DNA of 64,000 nt, taken from NCBI GenBank assembly GCA_964538355.1, contig CAZIFC010000003.1:1-64000 (forward strand), written 5' to 3'. The notes under the pieces are model-generated. The model was given only the letters and a program-made list of their open reading frames with translations, had not been told where the DNA came from and made no database searches. Shown here piece after piece: positions 26,227 to 32,396 of this stretch. A program made the translations under genes and the position numbers. Positions within the stretch are counted from its first letter, which is position 1, and each line of letters opens with the position of its first letter. This DNA is from Bilophila sp964538355. Its GTDB lineage: Bacteria > Desulfobacterota > Desulfovibrionia > Desulfovibrionales > Desulfovibrionaceae.

Positions 26227-26483
26227 GCTGTCCCCGGACGACAAACGGATGCAGCGGCGGAGTAAGCTGGTTTTACCGGATAATCCTTGGCTCTCCGCCA
26301 TGCTGGGAATACTGCTGCGACGAACACGATCTGGCCTACGATGAAGGCGGCACGGCAAAAGACCGTTCGCTTGCCGACCGACGGTTGCGGGACTGTCTCG
26401 GTATGGCGGGTTATCCCGTGCGCGGCTGGATATACTGGGCTGCCGTGCGCCTGTTCGGCGGGTCACATTTCAACTGGTGTTGA
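26223..26483 (+). CDS. Phospholipase A2-like small protein
   Basis: The 86-residue protein starts at a GTG overlapping the previous stop. It contains PPCWEYCCDEHDLAYDEGGT, which carries the CCxxHDxxY catalytic pattern of phospholipase A2 (His-Asp pair and calcium-loop-like Gly), plus six further scattered Cys/Trp residues. No signal peptide is obvious. Placed among tail-fibre genes, it could be a virion enzyme that attacks membrane lipid at entry; activity is not shown by sequence alone. Confidence 0.7.
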   Translation: MSCPRTTNGCSGGVSWFYRIILGSPPCWEYCCDEHDLAYDEGGTAKDRSLADRRLRDCLGMAGYPVRGWIYWAAVRLFGGSHFNWC

Positions 26484-26531
26484 GACTCCGACAGGGCTGT
26501 GATAGGTTCCCAAAATCGTAAGGGGGGAGCC

Positions 26532-26966
26532 GTGGAGAAAGACGAGTTTATTCTGCGTGCCAAGATTGACGAGCTGGACATTGAAAGCCACAAGATCGTC
26601 CAGAAGTTCCCCAGAACAGAACGGCATGTACTGGCCGCAGAAATCCGATCGATTTTGAACAACATCATACGCTACGAAGAGCGGGCGGGCAAAATGCAGC
26701 TCAGTGAACGTCGCCGGGCAGCCCGACCAGTCCAAACCCTTGAATTGTTGCAGCGGCTTGACGCGGAACTGGGCTTGCTCAAACGCCAGATCAACAAGGC
26801 GGATGCGCTCGGCTACTTGCAGGCGCAGGGTATGACCGCCCGTGGACGCTGGTCAGGCATGGCAATCGAGGTAGGCAGCGTTTTGGGTGGCTGGATCAAG
26901 ACGGTGGAAAACCGGGTTTACCCTTACGGACAGCGCAGACAATCCCCGGAACAGGGGAAACTCTAA
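26532..26966 (+). CDS. avd: Avd-like accessory variability determinant of the DGR
   Basis: I chose the GTG at 26532, next to the strong AAGGGGGGAG; a GTG at 26499 would add eleven residues. The 144-residue product is a helical, very basic protein (HKIVQKFPRTERHVLAAEIRSILNNIIRYEERA, then RLDAELGLLKRQINKADALGYL), matching the four-helix-bundle Avd family that binds reverse transcriptase and template RNA as a pentamer. It sits 18 bp before the template repeat, the usual order target-avd-TR-RT. Confidence 0.87.
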   Translation: MEKDEFILRAKIDELDIESHKIVQKFPRTERHVLAAEIRSILNNIIRYEERAGKMQLSERRRAARPVQTLELLQRLDAELGLLKRQINKADALGYLQAQGMTARGRWSGMAIEVGSVLGGWIKTVENRVYPYGQRRQSPEQGKL

Positions 26967-26983
26967 AAATAGGGATACATTCT

Positions 26984-27093
26984 CAAACGCTGGCGGCAAT
27001 TATAATAACGCGTCGGCGGCTGGCCTCTTTTACCTCAACATGAATAACAATCCAACGAATAACAATAGTAACCTTGGTGGCCGGTTGGCAAAA
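26984..27093 (+). repeat. DGR template repeat (TR)
   Basis: 110 bp containing 35 adenines, clustered as AAC and AAT codons at the sites that vary in VR. It lies between the Avd-like and reverse transcriptase genes and is transcribed with them. It does not code for a protein in its own right. Confidence 0.95.
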
Positions 27094-27197
27094 GGCACCA
27101 CGCCATGAAGCTCTGCAACCACTGGCGGCAGAGACAGCGCGTGCATTTTGGGGGATGTATTCCGCTTCGGCCAACAGCGCCGGAGAAACACAAGACG

Positions 27198-27247
27198 GGC
27201 CGGAGCGGCAAGTAGCGAAAGCGAACGTGGCTCCGGCCTCTTTTTTT
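27198..27247 (+). terminator. Intrinsic terminator between TR and reverse transcriptase
   Basis: GGCCGGAGC (27198-27206) pairs with GCTCCGGCC (27230-27238), followed by CT and seven T to 27247; the loop contains a GAAA-capped mini-hairpin. It would end the template RNA about 155 bases after TR, close to the spacer length needed in the BPP-1 DGR. The RT start codon is 11 bases further on. Confidence 0.8.
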
Positions 27248-27257
27248 CGGGGAAGCC

Positions 27258-28286
27258 ATGCCGAAACGGGCAAAGAACATGTGGGCGGATGTGGTGAGCT
27301 ACGAGAATCTTTTCGCGGCTTTTCGCAAGGTGCGAAAGGGGAAACGGTTTCACCCGGCGATCCTGAAAATGTACTATGCGCTTGACGATACCCTGTTCCA
27401 CATCCGGGAAAGACTGATTGCCAAGACATGGACGCCTGCGCCGTACCGGGAATTCTGGGTGCAGGAACGCAAACCCCGGCTTATCAACGCTCCGGCGGCA
27501 CCAGATCGCGTGGTGCATTGGGCGCTGATGTTGCAGGCCGCGCCGGTGTTTGAACGGCGTTTTATCGCGGATTCCTATGCGTGCAGAAAAGGAAAAGGGG
27601 CGCATATCGCCAGCCAGCGGGCACGGGAGTACATCCGGGCTGCATCACAAAAATGGGGCAATCCCTACATCCTGAAAGCCGACATATCAAAATATTTTCC
27701 CAGCATAGATCAGGCCGTACTGATGCGGCGCGTGGAGCGGGTTATTGCGGACAAGTCCGTCCTGTGGCTCTTCGATACCCTTATCCGTAACGGAAATCCG
27801 GGGTACGACGTTGGTATTCCGATCGGTGCGCTGACGTCGCAATGGCTTGCCAATCTCTACCTTGACTCACTCGACCACTACGTCAAAGACGACTTGGGCA
27901 TTCAATATTATCTGCGCTATATGGATGATTTTGTTGTCATTGGCCCGTCAAAGCTGTGGTGCCGTACCGTGCTTGAACAGGTCGAAAAGTATCTGACATG
28001 CGCTCTGCATCTGCGCTTGAATCCGAAGACCGGAATCTGGCCGGTGACGCACGGGCTGGATTTTGTGGGGTATCGGCACTGGTCTGATCATGTTCTGCCG
28101 CGAAAGCGCACGGTCAAGCGGGCACGGGCACAGTTCAAGGATATGAAGCAACTCTACGCGAAGGGGCGCATCGATCTGGAGTACGTCCGCCCGCGTGTGG
28201 CCTCGTTTACCGGGTACATGCAGCATTGCGACGGTTACCGCTCGCTTGAATACATGCTGAACGATTTTGTCCTGATCAAACCGTAA
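27258..28286 (+). CDS. DGR reverse transcriptase
   Basis: The 342-residue protein has reverse transcriptase motifs in order: KPRLINAP, ADISKYF with catalytic D142, IPIGALTSQ at 187-195 (the DGR-type replacement of the retroviral motif), YMDD at 221-224 with D223 and D224, and GLDFVGYR. Length is normal for a DGR enzyme and there is no maturase or integrase domain. It copies TR RNA with errors at adenines to make cDNA that replaces VR. The start ATG follows GGGGAAG. Confidence 0.95.
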   Translation: MPKRAKNMWADVVSYENLFAAFRKVRKGKRFHPAILKMYYALDDTLFHIRERLIAKTWTPAPYREFWVQERKPRLINAPAAPDRVVHWALMLQAAPVFERRFIADSYACRKGKGAHIASQRAREYIRAASQKWGNPYILKADISKYFPSIDQAVLMRRVERVIADKSVLWLFDTLIRNGNPGYDVGIPIGALTSQWLANLYLDSLDHYVKDDLGIQYYLRYMDDFVVIGPSKLWCRTVLEQVEKYLTCALHLRLNPKTGIWPVTHGLDFVGYRHWSDHVLPRKRTVKRARAQFKDMKQLYAKGRIDLEYVRPRVASFTGYMQHCDGYRSLEYMLNDFVLIKP

Positions 28287-28523
28287 TTTGTCCGCAGGGT
28301 ATGCGCCCTTTCCGGGCATATACGGGGAAGATATGGGAAGATGAGGTTGTTACAGAGGCGGGGGAGTTGAAGCCTCCCCCACCGGCCCGGCATGGCACAA
28401 TGAAGCCGGACCACGGCCCCACACGATACAGACATATCGTGCAGAGTTTCCGCCTGTTTTACCCGCTAGGGGTGTAAGACAGCTATCACGGGAGCATCCG
28501 GGGCGCAACCTTGGACATCTATA
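28287..28523 (+). other. Gene-free stretch with several hairpins between RT and methyltransferase
   Basis: No coding frame is convincing. It holds the recurrent GCGCCCTTTCCGGGC element (28303-28317), a GGGGGAG/CTCCCCC stem (28360-28366 with 28374-28380), and a perfect CACGATA/TATCGTG stem (28422-28441). No T tracts follow these stems. It may be a folded leader of the methyltransferase mRNA or a small phage RNA. Confidence 0.5.
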
Positions 28524-29252
28524 ATGGGCTGTTTGAAAATTGATGAAGGTATGGCGATTTATCAGGGAGAAGCTCTTTCTATACTTCGGCGGTTGCCGAT
28601 GGACAGCGTGGATGCGGTCATTACGGACCCGCCGTATTCCACAGGAGGCATGACGCTTGCCAGCAGACAGGCGGACCCCGCCAGTAAATACCAAAGCAGC
28701 GGCACAAAAAAGACATACCCGCCCATGTTGGGGGATGCACGGGACCAGCGGTCCTATTTGACTTGGGCGACAATGCGGCTTTCAGAATGCTGGCGGGTAG
28801 CGCGGGACGGTGCGCCCTTGCTGGTTTTCACGGACTGGCGACAATTACCCACAATGACGGACGCCATACAGGCGGCAGGGTGGATGTGGCGCGGTATCGT
28901 GGTCTGGCACAAGCCGAGTGCCCGGCCGATGATTGGAGAATTCCGGCGGGATTCGGAATTCATTGTATACGCCAGCAAGGGGAAGCCCACGCATTACACC
29001 CGCCGATGTTTCCCCGGCGTCATCCACTGCCCGGTCAACACGGCTACCAAGGTGCATCTCACGGGTAAGCCCTTAGCTCTGGTTCAAGAGCTGATGGAAA
29101 TCGTCAAGCCAGACGGAACGGTTCTTGACCCCTTCCTTGGCGGTGGCACCACGGCCCACGCGGCAATGCTGACGGGTCGGAAATGTATCGGCGTGGAGCT
29201 GTCGCCGGAGTATGCACAACTAAGCGCGGATCGTCTCTTGAATATAGACTAG
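28524..29252 (+). CDS. DNA methyltransferase (beta-class N6-adenine/N4-cytosine type)
   Basis: The 242-residue enzyme has DPPYSTGG (motif IV, residues 35-42) before VLDPFLGGGTTAHAAMLTGRKCIGVELSPEYA (motif I region), the beta-class order. It transfers a methyl group from S-adenosylmethionine to DNA. No cognate restriction gene is adjacent. Its place at the extreme right end of a Mu-like phage, where Mu carries the mom modification gene, suggests protection of phage DNA from host restriction. The start may alternatively be the internal ATG at 28551. Confidence 0.88.
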   Translation: MGCLKIDEGMAIYQGEALSILRRLPMDSVDAVITDPPYSTGGMTLASRQADPASKYQSSGTKKTYPPMLGDARDQRSYLTWATMRLSECWRVARDGAPLLVFTDWRQLPTMTDAIQAAGWMWRGIVVWHKPSARPMIGEFRRDSEFIVYASKGKPTHYTRRCFPGVIHCPVNTATKVHLTGKPLALVQELMEIVKPDGTVLDPFLGGGTTAHAAMLTGRKCIGVELSPEYAQLSADRLLNID

Positions 29253-29255
29253 CAA

Positions 29256-29293
29256 AGAACGGGCCAAGACATTTTTTTGCCTTGGCCCGTTCT
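29256..29293. terminator. 13-bp inverted repeat after the methyltransferase
   Basis: AGAACGGGCCAAG (29256-29268) pairs with CTTGGCCCGTTCT (29281-29293) with a T-rich 12-base loop. There is no T tract after the stem, but it is strong enough to end or stabilise the message at the prophage edge. Confidence 0.6.
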
Positions 29294-29334
29294 CAAACTG
29301 CGTGACGCTCATTCTCAAACTGCGTGACAGCTCA
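29290..29334. repeat. Two direct repeats of 22-bp period, likely transposase-binding sites at the prophage right end
   Basis: TTCTCAAACTGCGTGAC occurs at 29290-29306 and 29312-29328, giving a 22-bp period (two helical turns). In phage Mu the right-end sites R1 and R2 also lie side by side with this period, and the element ends in CA just outside them. Here CA occurs at 29333-29334 and 29335-29336. Confidence 0.7.
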
Positions 29335-29403
29335 CAGGGAAATCCAGCTTGCGCCGCAGCGATGTGGAAACCGGCACCTATCCCCCAAAACTGGGGAAAG
29401 AAG

Positions 29404-29429
29404 AAGGCGGGGAGTATTCCCCGCCTTTT
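29404..29429 (+). terminator. Perfect 10-bp hairpin with T tail outside the prophage
   Basis: AAGGCGGGGA (29404-29413), loop GTAT, TCCCCGCCTT (29418-29427) and TT. No gene is visible just before it, so it may end a host transcript that the prophage has interrupted. The remaining bases 29430-29529 show nothing convincing. Confidence 0.7.
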
Positions 29430-29529
29430 GCATATGCTGTGGCAACGCCAGCAATGCCCCCCTCTTCGCGTGCCAAAACGACGTAGGAGTAATGGAGAAA
29501 GAGTAACGCGGAGGAAGAAAAGGGTGTCT

Positions 29530-29586
29530 TGTGACGCCATTGTGACCATTCCGGTCACAATTTGGTCACAACGAAAAGGCGTCACA
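29530..29586. repeat. Nested inverted repeats beside the tRNA cluster
   Basis: ATTGTGACC (29539-29547) mirrors GGTCACAAT (29553-29561); GGTCACAA recurs at 29564-29571; GTGACGCC (29531-29538) mirrors GGCGTCAC (29578-29585). The block ends 31 bp from the 3' end of the tRNA-Gly gene and may be a remnant attachment region or an operator. Confidence 0.5.
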
Positions 29587-29617
29587 CACAGATATGCATG
29601 TAACGCCTTGAAATTTC

Positions 29618-29692
29618 TGGAGCGGGAAACGGGATTTGAACCCGCGACCTTCAGCTTGGGAAGCTGACACTCTACCGCTGAGTTACTCCCGC
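29618..29692 (-). tRNA. tRNA-Gly (CCC)
   Basis: Read on the minus strand the cloverleaf is complete: acceptor GCGGGAG with TTCCCGC, anticodon loop TTCCCAA between TCAGC and GCTGA, TTCAAAT loop, and encoded CCA at the 3' end. Last gene of the tRNA group. Confidence 0.95.
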
Positions 29693-29710
29693 ATGGACGG
29701 TAAGCAGAAA

Positions 29711-29790
<80 letters not shown>

Positions 29791-29795
29791 TCGAA

Positions 29796-29870
<75 letters not shown>

Positions 29871-29883
29871 TCGAGCGTGTTTG

Positions 29884-29959
<76 letters not shown>

Positions 29960-29964
29960 TCGAA

Positions 29965-30039
<75 letters not shown>

Positions 30040-30052
30040 TCGAGCGTGTTTG

Positions 30053-30128
<76 letters not shown>

Positions 30129-30141
30129 TCAACGAAGAGAA

Positions 30142-30170
30142 GGTTTACCGGGGACAGCCTTTTTTGTCAA
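30142..30170 (-). promoter_or_regulatory. Likely sigma-70-type promoter of the tRNA operon
   Basis: On the minus strand a perfect TTGACA (30170-30165) is followed after 17 bp by TAAACC (30147-30142), 14 bp before the first tRNA. The -10 box is weak. Confidence 0.55.
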
Positions 30171-30396
30171 GCATTGTTTGGCAAAAAGATGTCTTTTTTA
30201 CGGCAAAACTTCCCTCAGAAACAGAATACCATACAAATCCGTATGATTATGCCTCTCCCTCTTCAGTTTCCGGCGGATACGGCTCCTCCGCGGCGTTCCA
30301 CAACAGCCGTGCTATGCGAAGTTCGCGTTCTCACGGCTTCTATCATGGCACTCTCAAAATCACCTCGCTAAAATACGCTTCAAAAGGAGTTCCGTC

Positions 30397-30990
30397 ATGT
30401 CCGTCATTTCGACCTTCCGCACCCAGGCTTCCCTGCTCTGGCGTTTTATGGGCATCTTCCAGAAACCCTACCTGAGGCTCCTCCATGCGCTCATCGTTGC
30501 TCTGGTCATCCTCCAGATTCTGAGCAGCGGCATCATGCATGTCAGCGCATCGGGACAAATCGCCGCCTCCACGTTTCCGTGGCTCGCATCATGGTACCAT
30601 ATCCTTGCGGGCCTGCTGGCTGCCGTCCTGTCCTGCCTGCTTACGGCGTACAGCCTTACACATCATGGGCTGCGCTATTTTTTCCCCTACCTCTGGGGGG
30701 ATACCGAGCAGCTCAAGCAGGATATCCAGGCCAGTCTCCGCTTCAGGATCATTCCCCCACGCCCAAAGGGACTCGCGACATCGGTTCAGGGTCTGGGACT
30801 CGGCGCACTGATGCTCGTTATCCTGTCTGGTGCGCTCTGGTTCCTGCTCTGGCTCGCCGACGCCTCTGGAGCCGCTGCCGCCAGAGAAGCCCACAAGACC
30901 CTCTCGGGGCTGGTGGAACTCTACCTGCTCGGGCATGGCGGCATGGCCCTGCTCCATTTCGCCTTCTGGCAGCGCAAGACCCAAAAATAG
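30397..30990 (+). CDS. Cytochrome b561-like di-haem membrane protein
   Basis: The 197-residue integral membrane protein has about four hydrophobic helices (24-46, 62-86, 126-153, 152-170) and candidate haem-ligand His residues at H30, H68, H146 and H160. Such proteins move electrons between quinone and periplasmic partners. AAGGAG lies before the ATG at 30397. It stands alone, with the response regulator gene converging three bases away. The physiological partner is not visible. Confidence 0.8.
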   Translation: MSVISTFRTQASLLWRFMGIFQKPYLRLLHALIVALVILQILSSGIMHVSASGQIAASTFPWLASWYHILAGLLAAVLSCLLTAYSLTHHGLRYFFPYLWGDTEQLKQDIQASLRFRIIPPRPKGLATSVQGLGLGALMLVILSGALWFLLWLADASGAAAAREAHKTLSGLVELYLLGHGGMALLHFAFWQRKTQK

Positions 30991-30993
30991 CAC

Positions 30994-32346
30994 CTACTCC
31001 TGCCCGTACCGTTTCAGCTTGGTGTGCAGCGTTTTCCGGGAAATGCCCAGACGTTTGGCGGCCTCGCTCTTGTTGTCGCCCACGCTGTCCAGCATTCGCA
31101 GGATGGCTTCGCGCTCCACGGCCTCCAGCGTTGCCCCATCTGAAACGGCTGCGGCGGATACAGCCTCCTCCGCCCTCTCTTCATAGGCCTGCACCACAGC
31201 CGCAGGCAGTTCGCGCTCGGAAACATAGTTGCCAAACAGCAGCACCACCGCGCGCTCCACGGCATTTTCCAGCTCCCGGACATTTCCCGGCCATGCGTAC
31301 TTGACCAGCATATCCATCGCTACGGGAGTAAACCCCTTGACTTCCTTGCGGTTCCTTTCCCCAAAAATCTTGAGGAAATGTTCCGCCAGCAGCGGAATGT
31401 CTTCGCTGCGCTCCTGAAGCGACGGCACGGGCAGGCTCACCACATTGAGCCGGTAATACAAATCTTCCCGGAACCGCCCCGCCGCAACCTCCTCCTGAAG
31501 GTTGCGGTTGGTCGCAGCCACAATACGGACATCCACCTTGAGCGTGGCATCGCTTCCCACGCGCTGGATCTCCCGCTGCTGGATGGCCCGCAGCAGCTTG
31601 ACCTGCATGAGCAGGGAAATTTCCCCAATCTCATCCAGAAACAGCGTGCCGCCGTCCGCTTGAAGGAAACGCCCGTCCCGGCGTTTGTCCGCGCCCGTAA
31701 ACGCACCCTTTTCATGGCCGAACAATTCCGACTCCAGCAGGCTTTCGGTCAGGGCCGCGCAATTCACGGCCACCCACGGCCCCTCTTTCCGGCGGCTCTG
31801 GTTGTGGATGGCATGGGCAACCAGCTCCTTGCCCGTCCCGGACTTGCCGGTGATCAACACGGTCGCCTCCGAAGGGGCCACGGTGTGAATCATCTCCAGC
31901 ATCCGCCGGATAGCCGGGCTGCTGCCGACTATCCCGTCCACGGAAACGCCCTCCCCCGTCCCGGACTGCTCCGCACCGCGTTCCAGCATCTTGAACAGGG
32001 TCGCCTTGAGCAGATCGAAATCCAGCGGCTTGATGAGGTAATCGACAGCCCCGGACTTCATGGCTTCCACGGCGGACTCCACAGCGGAATAGGCCGTCAT
32101 CAAAACGACCGGAACCGCCGGATTGTACAGCCGGATGGCCTTCAACGCCGTGATGCCGTCCATGTCCGGCATACGGATATCCATCAGCACCACATCGAAA
32201 GGCCGCTCGCAAACCCTGTCTACGGCCTCTTTCCCGTCCGCAGCCGTCGACACGGCAAGCCCCCATCGTCCGAGCAACGCCTCCAGCATCCCGCGATGCC
32301 CCGGATCGTCATCAACCACAAGAACCGTATGCGGCGTTTTCGCCAT
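30994..32346 (-). CDS. zraR: Sigma-54-dependent response regulator, ZraR/NtrC family
   Basis: Start set at ATG 32346, six bases after GGAGGG; the open frame upstream is inside the kinase gene. The 450-residue protein has a receiver domain (D12, D13, phosphate acceptor D56, K106), an AAA+ sigma-54 activation domain with GKSGTGKE, GAFTGA and FLDEIGE, and a C-terminal Fis-type helix-turn-helix (NKSEAAKRLGISRKTLHTKL). It lies 50 bp after the kinase gene. With zraP and its sigma-54 promoter nearby, an envelope metal-stress regulator is likely. Confidence 0.9.
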   Translation of the reverse strand: MAKTPHTVLVVDDDPGHRGMLEALLGRWGLAVSTAADGKEAVDRVCERPFDVVLMDIRMPDMDGITALKAIRLYNPAVPVVLMTAYSAVESAVEAMKSGAVDYLIKPLDFDLLKATLFKMLERGAEQSGTGEGVSVDGIVGSSPAIRRMLEMIHTVAPSEATVLITGKSGTGKELVAHAIHNQSRRKEGPWVAVNCAALTESLLESELFGHEKGAFTGADKRRDGRFLQADGGTLFLDEIGEISLLMQVKLLRAIQQREIQRVGSDATLKVDVRIVAATNRNLQEEVAAGRFREDLYYRLNVVSLPVPSLQERSEDIPLLAEHFLKIFGERNRKEVKGFTPVAMDMLVKYAWPGNVRELENAVERAVVLLFGNYVSERELPAAVVQAYEERAEEAVSAAAVSDGATLEAVEREAILRMLDSVGDNKSEAAKRLGISRKTLHTKLKRYGQE

Positions 32347-32396
32347 GTCATCCCTCCGCTCTGCCTGATTCTGAAAAGGCGGCCCCGGCATCCCCG

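Larger units (their letters stand above)
1..29336. mobile_element. Mu-like prophage, right-hand part (left end outside window)
   Basis: Gene content and order follow phage Mu and its relatives: portal (gp29-like), MuF (gp30-like), protease/scaffold, capsid, gp36-like, virion morphogenesis protein, contractile sheath and tube, frameshifted tail chaperone, tape measure, baseplate P, gp45, gp46, gp47 and gp48-like proteins, then fibres. Transposase, repressor, lysis and terminase genes are not seen and must lie to the left. The right limit is inferred from two direct repeats with a 22-bp period at 29290-29328, followed by CA at 29333-29334 or 29335-29336. Host tRNA genes begin 280 bp further on. 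The structural genes are intact, so the element may be functional. Confidence 0.9.

Noticed and set aside
25368..27093. VR and TR as a CRISPR or insertion-sequence repeat
   Set aside because: Only two copies, no spacers, and A-specific differences; the DGR explains them fully.
29302..29667. Possible 121-codon gene across the prophage right end
   Set aside because: It starts in the end repeats and runs into the tRNA gene, and the composition looks random.
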